DNA of 64,000 nt from assembly GCF_016406125.1 (NCBI RefSeq), contig NZ_CP066339.1, forward strand, positions 3,658,001 to 3,722,000, written 5' to 3'. A model generated the notes under the pieces. That model worked only from the letters and a program-made list of their open reading frames with translations, was not told where the DNA came from and did not search any database. Below are positions 44,187 through 53,521 of the stretch, piece after piece; within the stretch, counting starts at the first letter, position 1, and every line of letters begins with the position of its first letter. Source of the DNA: Alicyclobacillus sp. SO9. GTDB lineage: Bacteria; Bacillota; Bacilli; Alicyclobacillales; Alicyclobacillaceae. The translations under genes and the position numbers were made by a program.

Positions 44187-45716
44187 TCAACTGCTTGAGG
44201 ATACGGGTAAAACAATTGAAACTGTGGTTCCTTTATCAACACGGCTTCGAATTTCGATTCTTCCGCCGTGGCTGCGTACAATCTGCTGTGTCACCATCAT
44301 GCCCAGACCAGTCCCATCTTCCTTCGTGGTGAAAAAAGGCTCGCCAATCATGGCGATACTGTCTTCCGGGATGCCACATCCTTCGTCCGCAACACAAACA
44401 GTCACTTCATTCGAACCTGTTTGCTCCGTTTGAACTGTAATCGTCCCGCCAGTTGGCATAGCATCCAGCGCATTTCGAATAATGTTGATGAACACTTGCT
44501 TCATTTGGCTTTCATCACAGACAATGGGAGGAAGTATAGAAAAGTTCGTCTGGATTACCGTGTTGTTCATAATTGCTTCGCCTTTTAGAAACGCCAATGT
44601 TGTCTCAATGATATGTTTGAGGTCGTGAATTCGCATACTCTCTGAATGCGGTTTCGACAGGACAAGAAATTCACCCACAATTGTATTCATTCGTTGGAGC
44701 TCGGACGCCATGATGTCAAAATAGTCGTCCATGCCTGCTCGGCCAGATTGGATGAGTTGGACAAACCCCATGAGAGAAGTCAACGGATTTCTGATTTCGT
44801 GCGCGATACCCGCAGCTAATTGTCCGAGGACATGAAGCTTTTCCGAGCGTTCCAGCATGCCACGAGTCCTGATACGCTCCTCTTCTGCTCGTTTTTGTTC
44901 TGTAATGTCCACAGCCAAGCCAATAAGCCGCTTGAGGTCTCCGTCACTACCCCGAATCGGAATGACCCTGTCATGTATCCAGCGAACCTCTCCGTTGGGA
45001 TGAATGACACGATAATCATCGATAAACTGGATTCCATCATGAACCCGATTCATTTGTTCTCGCACAGACTCAACATCATCCGGGTGGATATTTTCATAGC
45101 AACTTGACGGATCCCGTAAAATTCTTTCAACAGGGATTCCCCAAATTTTCTCGCTGCCAGGCGATACTTGAATAACGGTTTTAGACGGCCATATCTGTGC
45201 CCAGAGCGCTACATCAAGCGTGTCAAAAATCGTTTTAATCTGCTCTTTCGTATACTCCAATTCATGCTTTGTCAGTTGCTCATCTGTTGTATCTCGTGCA
45301 ATCACATGCGAACCAATCACACGGTTGTCCAATTCAATTGGAACACGCTTCAGTTGAACATAAACTGAATGGCCGCTACTATGGGTTATGAGCCCTTCTC
45401 CATACACACAATCGTCCGCATACATATTTGCAGAAGGATGCCGGTGCCACTCCATCCTATTAAATACATCCGTTAAATCCATGGTTTTCAACGAATCAGA
45501 AGAATGCCCTGTTATCCGCTCACATGCGGGATTGGCAGAAGTAATCCGGCCCGTAACTGTGATTTCGAAGATGCCGTCGGGGTGCCCCTTTAATAAGCTG
45601 TCGTATTTAGCCTGTAGCTTGCCCTCTTGTGTTTCAAGTGGGGTTGTCAGAGCGTTACCGTATGCGTCGGTTCCGCAGTTCATTGATGCAGTTCCCACAA
45701 ACAACACCCTTTTCAT
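44187..45716 (-). CDS. PAS-domain sporulation-type histidine kinase
   Basis: A 509-residue soluble kinase with two PAS domains (about 37-150 and 160-275; DVESVREQM and the PAC ending DITEQKRAEEE), DHp domain with H306 (GIAHEIRNPLTSLMGF), and an ATPase domain (NIIRNALDAMPTGG, VADEGCGI, GTGLGMMV). No membrane segment, like KinA/KinE. The start is uncertain: 45716 or ATG at 45683; neither has a strong ribosome binding site. It probably senses a cytoplasmic cue and feeds the Spo0 phosphorelay together with the KinB-type partner. Confidence 0.88.
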   Translation of the reverse strand: MKRVLFVGTASMNCGTDAYGNALTTPLETQEGKLQAKYDSLLKGHPDGIFEITVTGRITSANPACERITGHSSDSLKTMDLTDVFNRMEWHRHPSANMYADDCVYGEGLITHSSGHSVYVQLKRVPIELDNRVIGSHVIARDTTDEQLTKHELEYTKEQIKTIFDTLDVALWAQIWPSKTVIQVSPGSEKIWGIPVERILRDPSSCYENIHPDDVESVREQMNRVHDGIQFIDDYRVIHPNGEVRWIHDRVIPIRGSDGDLKRLIGLAVDITEQKRAEEERIRTRGMLERSEKLHVLGQLAAGIAHEIRNPLTSLMGFVQLIQSGRAGMDDYFDIMASELQRMNTIVGEFLVLSKPHSESMRIHDLKHIIETTLAFLKGEAIMNNTVIQTNFSILPPIVCDESQMKQVFINIIRNALDAMPTGGTITVQTEQTGSNEVTVCVADEGCGIPEDSIAMIGEPFFTTKEDGTGLGMMVTQQIVRSHGGRIEIRSRVDKGTTVSIVLPVSSSS

Positions 45717-45903
45717 CTGAATTTTCGTAAATCCTTCTACAAAAATAACTCGATATCCTCTTCGTCATGCAGCTCATCAGAATAAATGCGAAACTGGCGG
45801 TAGAAATTTCACACTCGGGACAAGGTTTTTCAAGACACCCGCCGTTACAATGACTCCTTCTCACACGTATCGTGAACCATGAAACCGAGAGGGGGATATC
45901 GCT

Positions 45904-46023
45904 ATGTACGGAGCATTTGGAGGCTATACGAGGTGGGCCGTGGTGTTCTTAATTATTTTTGTGTTGTTTATACTCCTCGTGCCATACTCAGTCACAACCT
46001 GTACTACAACACCCGTATACTAG
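45904..46023 (+). CDS. tiny membrane protein, YjcZ-like (39 aa)
   Basis: ATG at 45904 follows GAGGGGG with about eight-base spacing. The product starts MYGAFGGY and then has one long hydrophobic helix (VVFLIIFVLFILLVP) and a short polar tail. Gly/Tyr-rich start plus VLFILLV is the pattern of YjcZ-type small sporulation proteins. The neighbouring kinases fit a sporulation setting. Short length limits certainty. Confidence 0.6.
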   Translation: MYGAFGGYTRWAVVFLIIFVLFILLVPYSVTTCTTTPVY

Positions 46024-46050
46024 AGTACACCGACAGAAGATGTATCACAA

Positions 46051-46098
46051 CGGGGGCTGCAAGGCATATCGTGGTGGGAATCCAGTTGACAGCCCCCG
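46051..46098. terminator. GC-rich hairpin between convergent genes
   Basis: CGGGGGCTG (46051-46059) / CAGCCCCCG (46090-46098), nine-bp stem with a 30-base loop, between the tiny ORF and the GH32 gene; no T-run. Confidence 0.5.
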
Positions 46099-46152
46099 AA
46101 TCTGTCATCGTACACCATAAACTGCTTCACTGACACAGGTCTCATCAAATCT

Positions 46153-47610
46153 TTACGGTTGAAGTTCCCAGATTTTCAGTGCCTTAATGAGTGTCTTCCC
46201 TTTTCCAGAAAACACCTCCAGTCTGTCACTGGTTGGCATGGGATAAATCCGATTCGTCATGACCTTAACACCATGGTTTACGAATATCTCTATAGAACTG
46301 GTGTCGAGGAAGATTTGCAAATGCAGCAACTCGTCGCCACGGTCCACGGTGCAGGTTGACGATGTTGTATCTCCTGCGCCAGAATGGCTTCGATAGAATT
46401 CAAGTTCACTCTTCAAACGGTCAAACTTCAGTACGCTCTCTTCAGAACCATCCTCTGCGCACCGAAACTTCATACCAAAGCAGTCTGCATCTGTTTCGTC
46501 CAGGTCATATTCGATTTCAATTTCCAATTGAATGCCTCGAACAGCTTGCAGTGGATTGCGGCTGCGAGGTGTCAAAAGTACATTGCAGCGTGTCAGCAGT
46601 TCGTTACTCCTCAGTTTCATCATTTCGGCAACAGGCAAAGACAGCAATTGTCCGTTCGGATTAAGCTCGAGCCTGCGCGGCAGGGTAAGGGCTCCTGACC
46701 ATCCATCTTGTTGACTTGGCATAGACGTTCCCCATGTATTCATCCATCCAAAGCCAATCGTCCGCCCACTGTCGTCCTGAAAACTTTGCGCGGCGTAGAA
46801 ATCCTGCCCCTCATCCAATCGAGCTGTGTGCTCTGTTGTGAACTCACCTGTCTCATAATTCAGGTCTCCAACCATATACAGGTTTGAGCAGTTTTCCATT
46901 CCTTCTGGCGACACCAAAAATACACTCTTGCGACCAAATGGCAGGACGTCCGGACATTCCCAGTTGTACCCTTGTACACCATTACTTTGGTTGATTACTG
47001 AGACATAGTCCCAGTCCAATAGATTCTTTGATTGATACAGCACTGCACGGCCATGACCGTTCTTTCCGGTGCCAAGAACCATGTACCAATTGTCGTTATG
47101 CTTCCACACTTTAGGATCCCGAAAGTCTTCCGACGCCTCCGACGGCGGACTTGAAATAATGGGATTGAGAGGATGCTTCCGAAAGGAAACGCCGCCGTCA
47201 TCGCTCGTCGCCATACACTGAACTTCTTTGGGGCTTTTGCTGTCCGAATGTCCGGTATAAAACAGATACAGCTTTCCAGCGTGCACAACGGCGCTTCCCG
47301 AGAAACACCCATTTTCGTCGTAGTCTTCACTTGGTGCCAAAGCGATGGGCAGTTCACTCCAATGGACTAAATCATCGCTAACCACGTGCCCCCAATGCAT
47401 GGGTCCCTGGTATGGACTAAAGGGATGATACTGATAGAACACATGATACTTTCCTTGAAAATACACTAAGCCGTTCGGGTCGTTCATCCAATTTACACTG
47501 GGTGCGACATGATACTTCGGCCGATATCGGTCATTCACTGCACCTGCTGCCTGGTTTTTGTAAGCGTCAGCTCGTTTAATGAGGATTTGGTGTCTGTCAT
47601 GCAAATTCAT
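46153..47610 (-). CDS. GH32 beta-fructosidase (sucrose-6-phosphate hydrolase/levanase type)
   Basis: A 485-residue glycoside hydrolase of family 32 that releases fructose from sucrose, sucrose-6-phosphate or fructans. The catalytic triad is visible: nucleophile Asp in WMNDPNG, transition-state Asp in FRDPKV, acid/base Glu in WECPD. A five-bladed propeller is followed by a C-terminal beta-sandwich (from about residue 345). No signal peptide, so it is cytoplasmic. ATG at 47610 follows GAGGAG; the longer frame to 47709 is ignored. It lies next to the GH130/ABC cluster but is separated from it by the DoxX gene and a terminator. Confidence 0.92.
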   Translation of the reverse strand: MNLHDRHQILIKRADAYKNQAAGAVNDRYRPKYHVAPSVNWMNDPNGLVYFQGKYHVFYQYHPFSPYQGPMHWGHVVSDDLVHWSELPIALAPSEDYDENGCFSGSAVVHAGKLYLFYTGHSDSKSPKEVQCMATSDDGGVSFRKHPLNPIISSPPSEASEDFRDPKVWKHNDNWYMVLGTGKNGHGRAVLYQSKNLLDWDYVSVINQSNGVQGYNWECPDVLPFGRKSVFLVSPEGMENCSNLYMVGDLNYETGEFTTEHTARLDEGQDFYAAQSFQDDSGRTIGFGWMNTWGTSMPSQQDGWSGALTLPRRLELNPNGQLLSLPVAEMMKLRSNELLTRCNVLLTPRSRNPLQAVRGIQLEIEIEYDLDETDADCFGMKFRCAEDGSEESVLKFDRLKSELEFYRSHSGAGDTTSSTCTVDRGDELLHLQIFLDTSSIEIFVNHGVKVMTNRIYPMPTSDRLEVFSGKGKTLIKALKIWELQP

Positions 47611-47922
47611 CGATTGCTCTCCTCGGACTTTTCCAAATAGTTGAAGCGCACCTGAACTAGTCGTAATGGGTGCTGTGTCCCACATGATACTGCTGCTATA
47701 CTGCTCCATTGAATACTCCCCACGGTAAGCAGTGGCCTACTAAAAAATAGGTTGTCCTCAGCATAGGAATTTTCTCTGATTTGGAAGACACTATTCATGG
47801 AGGCAGTCAGCACACTACTCCTTATATCACAGCCATCCATCACACTCCAGTGGAAGTTTGCTCACTCCTCTGCATTCCGATTTACCGGCAATTATCTTAA
47901 GGTTTCTGAGGAGGTCGGACAA

Positions 47923-48498
47923 ATGAGTTACTTTGGTGCCGTCGGGGAAGAACTGAAAAAAAGTTGGTGGAACGCAGTCGTCGTGATTGTCTTTACAATT
48001 TCCAGGATATTTTTCGGGTGGGGATTTTTTCACGCCGGTTGGGAGAAAATGACCAAGGAAAACTGGTTCGGTGACGGCAAGTTTGACGCAGGCGGACTGA
48101 TTCATAAGATGGTTGGAAATATACAGCACTCACACGGCCCAGACCCGCTGCATTTAAACAATCTGTTGGTCTGGTTTGCCAATCACATCTTCATCCCCAT
48201 GGCCGGATTTACAGATTTTCTGGTTGTTCTCTTTGAAATGTTAATTGGTATCTGTGTCTTCTTCGGAATCGGCATTGTCTGGACTATGCTCGTAGCACTG
48301 TTCTTAAACCTGCAGTTCGCGGCGGCCGGTTCTGCAAACAACTTCGGCTATTTGGTGACTGACATCGTTTGGTTCAAATGGCCCAAGTATGCTGGCCTGA
48401 TTGGCTTTGACGGCTATGTGCGTTACAGAAAAGGTAAAAGCCTTCTGGGCGCATCGAGTCTGAACACCCCGCCAAGCGGCAAAGGGACTGCAATGTAA
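47923..48498 (+). CDS. DoxX-like membrane protein
   Basis: A 191-residue DoxX/DoxD-related protein with four helices. FTISRIFFGWGFFHAGWEKM is the family N-terminus with its RxxxGxxFxxxGxxK-type pattern, and GFTDFLVVLFEMLIGICVFFG is the third helix. DoxD-type proteins are linked to thiosulfate:quinone oxidation in acidophilic archaea; bacterial members have varied redox roles. ATG at 47923 follows GAGGAGG; the frame from 47797 lacks such a site. Single gene between two minus-strand units, ending in a strong hairpin. Confidence 0.85.
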   Translation: MSYFGAVGEELKKSWWNAVVVIVFTISRIFFGWGFFHAGWEKMTKENWFGDGKFDAGGLIHKMVGNIQHSHGPDPLHLNNLLVWFANHIFIPMAGFTDFLVVLFEMLIGICVFFGIGIVWTMLVALFLNLQFAAAGSANNFGYLVTDIVWFKWPKYAGLIGFDGYVRYRKGKSLLGASSLNTPPSGKGTAM

Positions 48499-48556
48499 AG
48501 CCGCTGATAGACCGCTGTACGACATACAAAGCAGTGATTGTAACAGATTAAAGGCC

Positions 48557-48592
48557 AGAAGAGTCACCGAATATCACTTCGGTGACTCTTCT
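48557..48592. terminator. strong bidirectional terminator-like hairpin
   Basis: AGAAGAGTCACCGAA (48557-48571) / TTCGGTGACTCTTCT (48578-48592), a perfect 15-bp stem with a six-base loop, between the convergent DoxX and GH130 genes. Confidence 0.8.
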
Positions 48593-48612
48593 CAATATCT
48601 CGTTCCAACACT

Positions 48613-49686
48613 TCACTCTGCCCCAGGCTCCACGTAGGTCAGAGAGTCCAGAATTTCACGGAGGCTGAATTGTGCACATGCCATGGCTGTATCGGCCACG
48701 CCGTAATACAGTTTGACAACGTCATCTTCAACGACAGCACCGCACGAGAAAACAACATTTCCGAAGAAGCCTTCCGTTTCGTAAGGTTCCGTCGGAGTCA
48801 GTATAGGTTCATCGCTGCGCGCGATGACCTTTGCTGGATTATTCACATCCAGAAGCAGGGCGCCCATGCAGTAGCGGTCATTGTGATCGGCACCATGATA
48901 GATCTCCAGCCACCCTTTGTCTGTTTTGATAGGTACAGCCCCAGCTCCCATTCTTCGACTATCCCAGCGTCCCTCTCGCAGACCGATAAGATGCTGATGG
49001 TTCCCCCAATGCTCAAGATTGTCCGACTGTGCAATCCAAACTTCAGGCTGTCCTACGCCGCTTGGGACAGGTCGGTGAAGGGCGAAGAATTTGCCGTTGA
49101 CTCTTTCAGGAAACAACACTACGTCTTTGTTTTCCGGAGGAAAAATCAGGCCGTGTCGCCGGACGGTAACAAAGTCTTCCGTCTCTGCAAGACCCACACC
49201 AACCCCTTCCGTTGACACGACGCTGTAGGTGATATAGAACCTGCCCTCAATTTGGGTAATTCTGGGGTCCTCTACACCGAATGCTTCATATCGGTTATTT
49301 GGAAACAACAGAGGTTCTTTGTCGACGATAAAGTGGCGTCCGTCTGTGCTTCTTGCAACTCGCAAGTACGATACAGAGGTTAAGTAAGACCACTGACTTT
49401 TGTTCTTGTAACGAATAACCCGTGAATCTCTGAAATCCAGCGCTTCATCGTTCAGGTTGAACTCTAGCGTGCGTAAGCCCTGTGCGTCAGGGTCATACCA
49501 CACGGCTGAGACATGCTCATTGTCAGAACTGACAGGCCGTTCCGCTACACGCAGCAGCAGAATGGTTTCGTTACGCAGTTTGGCGGTGCCAGCATTAAAG
49601 GCTCCGATGACCTCACTCTGCTCAAGATGGGGTTCAATGTCTGAGGGTTGTACCAGAGGATTTTCGGCATATCTGACTACTTTCAT
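48613..49686 (-). CDS. GH130 family glycoside phosphorylase-like protein (second of pair)
   Basis: A 357-residue five-bladed beta-propeller of family 130, whose members phosphorolyse beta-mannosides. The catalytic Asp is in FGVEDPRITQ; LHRPVPSGVGQPEVWIA and GADHNDRYCMGALLLD are other conserved blades with phosphate-binding His/Arg. No signal peptide. ATG at 49686 follows GAGGTG by nine bases. The two GH130 genes are only 21 bases apart and differ clearly in sequence, like the tandem beta-1,2-mannan phosphorylases known in Thermoanaerobacter, so they may act on different chain lengths. Linkage specificity is not readable here. Confidence 0.85.
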   Translation of the reverse strand: MKVVRYAENPLVQPSDIEPHLEQSEVIGAFNAGTAKLRNETILLLRVAERPVSSDNEHVSAVWYDPDAQGLRTLEFNLNDEALDFRDSRVIRYKNKSQWSYLTSVSYLRVARSTDGRHFIVDKEPLLFPNNRYEAFGVEDPRITQIEGRFYITYSVVSTEGVGVGLAETEDFVTVRRHGLIFPPENKDVVLFPERVNGKFFALHRPVPSGVGQPEVWIAQSDNLEHWGNHQHLIGLREGRWDSRRMGAGAVPIKTDKGWLEIYHGADHNDRYCMGALLLDVNNPAKVIARSDEPILTPTEPYETEGFFGNVVFSCGAVVEDDVVKLYYGVADTAMACAQFSLREILDSLTYVEPGAE

Positions 49687-49707
49687 GAACAAGATCACCT
49701 CGCAGGA

Positions 49708-50673
49708 TTAGTAATCACTGTAGTTCGCAGTAAAAGTCGCTGCTCCAATTTTAGAGTCAGCCATTCCGTAATAAATGAAAGCTTGTCCATTGAGCTCGAC
49801 CAAGCCCTCTATAAAGACGACATTATTGACTTGCCCCTCACGCTCAGCCCGAGCGTCTGGCGCAAAGAAAGGCTGCTCTGTACGTCCAAGGACTTTTGAC
49901 GGGTCGTCGAGCGAAAGCAAAACCTGTCCTGCTGAGTAAACCAGCGTTCCGGCTCGGTTGTCCAGACTTTTCACGCGTTTAGCTGCATTGTAAATCAGCA
50001 CGATGCCGTCCTTTGTTTTAAAAGGTTGAGGACCGGGTTCTATCAATTCACTGTCGAATGCATCTGGATTCTTTGAGGGTTCCATGACCGGCGTTGGATT
50101 CGGGAACCAATGCAACAAATCTGTGGACTCCGCCATCCAAATTGAAGTATCCCCGAAGAACATAATGTACCTGCCATTGATTGGTTCAGGAAGAATGGAC
50201 CCTGACTTTGACCAGACTTTGTCCGACCCTTCAGACCAATTCGGAAACAGCACACCATGCTTCTCCCAGTGAAACAAGTCTGTCGATGTGGCCAAGCACA
50301 TGCGAGCACTGCTGCCATCAAACCCGGTATATGTCATGTAGTAGACGTCTCCTACCTGACTAATTCGCGGGTCCTCGCATCCGCCGGGTAATTCGTATGC
50401 TTCAGTTGGGACCAGAACAGGCGTACTGTGTCGCGTGAACCGAATTCCGTCCACACTCTCAGCAATGCCAATTCTGGAAGTACCGTTCCAGTCCCCAACA
50501 CCTTCATTATCTTCTGCACGGTAGAGCAAATAGACTTTTCCATCCTTCACTACTGCTGCCGGGTTAAAGACATCCTTTGATTCCCACCCGCTCCCCTGCG
50601 GGACCAAAATCGGGTTTTTGCTGCTCTTTTCAAAGGGTCCGACAGGAAATTTTGCGTTATCAAAAATGTTCAT
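49708..50673 (-). CDS. GH130 family glycoside phosphorylase-like protein (first of pair)
   Basis: A 321-residue GH130 propeller. It has NPILVPQGSGWES at the N-terminus, LYRAEDNEG, the catalytic Asp in GGCEDPRISQ, WSKSGSILPEPING, and a C-terminal YYGMADSKIGAATF. No signal peptide, so it acts in the cytoplasm on imported oligosaccharide, probably giving alpha-mannose-1-phosphate if it is a true mannoside phosphorylase. It is 24 bases after the ROK kinase gene in one long minus-strand operon. Confidence 0.87.
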   Translation of the reverse strand: MNIFDNAKFPVGPFEKSSKNPILVPQGSGWESKDVFNPAAVVKDGKVYLLYRAEDNEGVGDWNGTSRIGIAESVDGIRFTRHSTPVLVPTEAYELPGGCEDPRISQVGDVYYMTYTGFDGSSARMCLATSTDLFHWEKHGVLFPNWSEGSDKVWSKSGSILPEPINGRYIMFFGDTSIWMAESTDLLHWFPNPTPVMEPSKNPDAFDSELIEPGPQPFKTKDGIVLIYNAAKRVKSLDNRAGTLVYSAGQVLLSLDDPSKVLGRTEQPFFAPDARAEREGQVNNVVFIEGLVELNGQAFIYYGMADSKIGAATFTANYSDY

Positions 50674-50697
50674 ATATCATGCTCCAATCTAGTGCAC

Positions 50698-51642
50698 TCA
50701 CACCTGTTGACGATGCAGGCGTTGCTGCTGATTCTCACTTCTGTGTAGTCGGGCCAAAACGGCGCTGCCAATCATACCCGACATACCGCCCAGTTCGGCG
50801 GGCTTGATTTCGACAATCTCCCCTGACGTGGGAAAAGCCCGATTTCGTACAACTTGAGTCAATACGTCAAACATGGGCTTGCCAACTTTCGAAACACCGC
50901 CGCCAATCACGACAACGGACGGATTAAAAATGTGAATGATGTTTACGAGTCCGAGTCCCAAATAGCCAAACGATTCATCCAGAATGCGTTTTGCCAATTC
51001 ATCTCCATTTTTCGCCATATCAGCCACCTCAGCAGCGTCGTGTTCTTCGCCAAACTGTTCCCTGGCAATTTTGGCAATGGACGTTCCCGAGGACAGTGCC
51101 TCCAGACAACCACGGTTCCCGCAAATGCATTGACGACCGTGCGCATCCACAATCATATGTCCGATTTCTCCGGCCGATCCCGTTTTTCCCCGCATCAACG
51201 AGCCATTCACGATGATGCCGGCGCCAATGCCCGTACTCACGGTGACATAGACTAGGTCCGTACTGTTGTTACCCGCACCAAAGTAGTTTTCTCCAATGGC
51301 TGCAGCGTTGGCGTCGTTCTCAAGCACAGTATGCAGTTGTGTTCTTTCTTCAACAATGGCTTTGAGCGGCACATTTTTCCACCCCGGCAGGTTAGGCGGA
51401 GACAAAACAACGCCCGTGTGAGAATCCAATGGTCCTGGAGAACCGATGCCGATACCCCCAATGTGACCACGTGCAACACCCGTTGTTACTTCCTTTACGG
51501 TCTCCACGATTCTCGCTACCACCGCATTCGGGCCTTCGTAGGCATTCGTGTCTCTGCGTACGTACTTTTCTATCCTTCCATCCTCATCAATGAGTCCTGT
51601 GAGGATTTTCGTCCCTCCCAAATCAACGCCCACATGGTACAC
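50698..51642 (-). CDS. ROK-family sugar kinase (glucokinase type)
   Basis: A 314-residue ROK kinase: ATP loop VGVDLGGTKI, IGIGSPGPLD, ENDANAAAIGE with catalytic Asp, GEIGHM, and the zinc motif CICGNRGCLE. It phosphorylates the free sugar (glucose, mannose or similar) released from imported oligosaccharides. GTG at 51642 is preferred because GGGGG is seven bases upstream; ATG at 51672 has none. 49 bases after the ABC permease gene, same operon. Confidence 0.92.
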   Translation of the reverse strand: MYHVGVDLGGTKILTGLIDEDGRIEKYVRRDTNAYEGPNAVVARIVETVKEVTTGVARGHIGGIGIGSPGPLDSHTGVVLSPPNLPGWKNVPLKAIVEERTQLHTVLENDANAAAIGENYFGAGNNSTDLVYVTVSTGIGAGIIVNGSLMRGKTGSAGEIGHMIVDAHGRQCICGNRGCLEALSSGTSIAKIAREQFGEEHDAAEVADMAKNGDELAKRILDESFGYLGLGLVNIIHIFNPSVVVIGGGVSKVGKPMFDVLTQVVRNRAFPTSGEIVEIKPAELGGMSGMIGSAVLARLHRSENQQQRLHRQQV

Positions 51643-51691
51643 ATGAAATCCCCCATTCGTCTGTCGAAACATGCTGCATATAACGCTGAGC

Positions 51692-52531
51692 TTACCCCTT
51701 CGATCCCGTCAGAGTAATGCCTTGTACAAAATACCTCTGCGCGAAGAAGAAGATGATGATAATCGGCAGCATCACCACCACGGACGCAGCCATAATCAGA
51801 TTCCATTGCGTATGAAACGTGCCTTGAAATAAATTCAGTCCAAGTTGCAGTGTGTATTTGCTCTGGTCGTTTAGATAGATGAGCGGTCCTAAAAATGAGT
51901 TCCAGGCTCCTTCAAAGGAAAAGATGGCCACCGCAGTCAAAGCCGGCTTGATGAGAGGAACCACGATTTGCAAAAAAATGCGCAAGGGGCCTGCGCCGTC
52001 AATCCTAGCTGCTTCCTCCAGTTCAATTGGAATCGTCATAAAGAACTGACGCAGTAGGAACACAAAGAATGCATTCCCAAAAAAGGCCGGTACCGTAAGT
52101 GGTAAAAATGTGTTAATCCAGTTCAGTTTGTGAAACAGAATGAACTGCGGAATGAGAAGTACTTCCGGCGGAATCATGAGAGTTGCCAACAAAATGCCAA
52201 ACAGGATTTTTCGACCGGGAAACCGAAATCTGGCAAAGCCATAGGCAACAAAAGCACAGGATGCAACGTTCCCCACCATATTAAGTACGGCAATAATGAT
52301 TGTATTGACGCCAAACCGCCCGAACGAGACTTCTGTCATAGCCTTCACAAAGTTGCCCCACTCAAAATGCTTTGGCAGCCACACAGGCGGAAATACAAAA
52401 ATCTCATCGCTGCTCTTCAGAGCACTCAGAACCAACCAAACGAATGGAACCAAAAAGCTAATGGAAATACCAATTAACAACAGGTATACGATGAATTTTT
52501 GAGTCACTCTTTGCGGACGTCCTGATACCAT
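51692..52531 (-). CDS. sugar ABC transporter permease (MalG type)
   Basis: A 279-residue carbohydrate-uptake-1 permease with six helices and the EAA loop EEAARIDGAGPLRIFLQIVVPLIKPA (core EAAxxDGAG), which contacts the ATPase. Start overlaps the stop of the other permease gene by one base (TAATG), giving translational coupling. Confidence 0.95.
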   Translation of the reverse strand: MVSGRPQRVTQKFIVYLLLIGISISFLVPFVWLVLSALKSSDEIFVFPPVWLPKHFEWGNFVKAMTEVSFGRFGVNTIIIAVLNMVGNVASCAFVAYGFARFRFPGRKILFGILLATLMIPPEVLLIPQFILFHKLNWINTFLPLTVPAFFGNAFFVFLLRQFFMTIPIELEEAARIDGAGPLRIFLQIVVPLIKPALTAVAIFSFEGAWNSFLGPLIYLNDQSKYTLQLGLNLFQGTFHTQWNLIMAASVVVMLPIIIIFFFAQRYFVQGITLTGSKG

Positions 52532-53451
52532 TACTTTTCACTCCCATAATAAACCCATAGGGCTGATGACCGGAACACAAGCATCGTCAGCACGAAAACA
52601 ATAAAGAACAGGACCCATGCCAATGCGGATGCATATCCCATGTGCAAGTTTGAAAAGCCTTGAATATAAACGTTGAGGGCATAAAACAGTCCGGCATTAT
52701 TGACTCCAGCTCCCTGCCCGTAACTCGACCCCATGACATACGCCTGAGTAAAGTAACTGAACGCTCCAATAATCCCCATGACAAGATTGAAAAACAGAAC
52801 GGGAGAAATCATAGGCAGCGTCACATATCTGAACTTTTGCCATGTTGATGCTCCGTCAATGACCACAGCTTCATACAAGGTCTGGGGTACGTCCTGGAGT
52901 CCTGCAAGCATGATGACCATGGCAGTCCCTACACTCCAAATACTCATGACAATAAAAGCTGGAACGGTCCACTGAGGAGTGACAAGCCACTGGGGTTTGG
53001 GAAGCCCAATGAATCCTAAAGCTCTATTCAAAAATCCGTAATCAGGATTCAAAATCCAGTTCCAGAGAACTGCGATTGCAACAGGAGGCAGAACCGCAGG
53101 CAAATAGAACAGTGTTCTAAACAACCTCATTAGCCTTACATTCTGATTCAGGAGAATCGCCAGCACTAAGGCGACAAGCAAATCCAGAGGTACAGATACA
53201 ATTGCATAGTAAAACGTGACTTCAAGAGATTTCCAAAAATCCACACTAAATATCATATGGTGGTAGTTCCCAAAGCCAATGAACTTAGGCGGTCTCAGCA
53301 GGTTATATTTCGTGAAGCTTAAGTAGAGTGAAGCTGCCAACGGACCAAAGACAAAGACAATAAAGCCTATCAACCAGGGACTAATAAACAGATATCCGGT
53401 TAGAGCTTCTTTGCGTTTCATAGGAGACGAAGTACGTGTTTTTTTGTTCAT
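52531..53451 (-). CDS. sugar ABC transporter permease (MalF/UgpA type)
   Basis: A 306-residue permease with six helices; the N-terminus reads GYLFISPWLIGFIVFVFGPL and the EAA loop is YEAVVIDGASTWQKFRYVTLP. It forms the channel with the MalG-type partner. No ATP-binding subunit gene is in the cluster, so a shared MsmK/MsmX-type ATPase encoded elsewhere is expected. Confidence 0.95.
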   Translation of the reverse strand: MNKKTRTSSPMKRKEALTGYLFISPWLIGFIVFVFGPLAASLYLSFTKYNLLRPPKFIGFGNYHHMIFSVDFWKSLEVTFYYAIVSVPLDLLVALVLAILLNQNVRLMRLFRTLFYLPAVLPPVAIAVLWNWILNPDYGFLNRALGFIGLPKPQWLVTPQWTVPAFIVMSIWSVGTAMVIMLAGLQDVPQTLYEAVVIDGASTWQKFRYVTLPMISPVLFFNLVMGIIGAFSYFTQAYVMGSSYGQGAGVNNAGLFYALNVYIQGFSNLHMGYASALAWVLFFIVFVLTMLVFRSSALWVYYGSEK

Positions 53452-53473
53452 CCAGCCAGCCCCCTTTACGGTA

Positions 53474-53510
53474 GTCCTCCTCGGGCTGTGTCATCAGGAC
53501 CAAGGAGGAC
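53474..53510. other. hairpin between binding-protein and permease genes
   Basis: GTCCTCCT (53474-53481) / AGGAGGAC (53503-53510), eight-bp stem, 21-base loop, inside the operon. No T-run follows on the minus strand. Such spacer hairpins often stabilise the upstream binding-protein mRNA so that it is made in excess over the permeases. Confidence 0.45.
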
Positions 53511-53521
53511 CGCCTGTCTTA

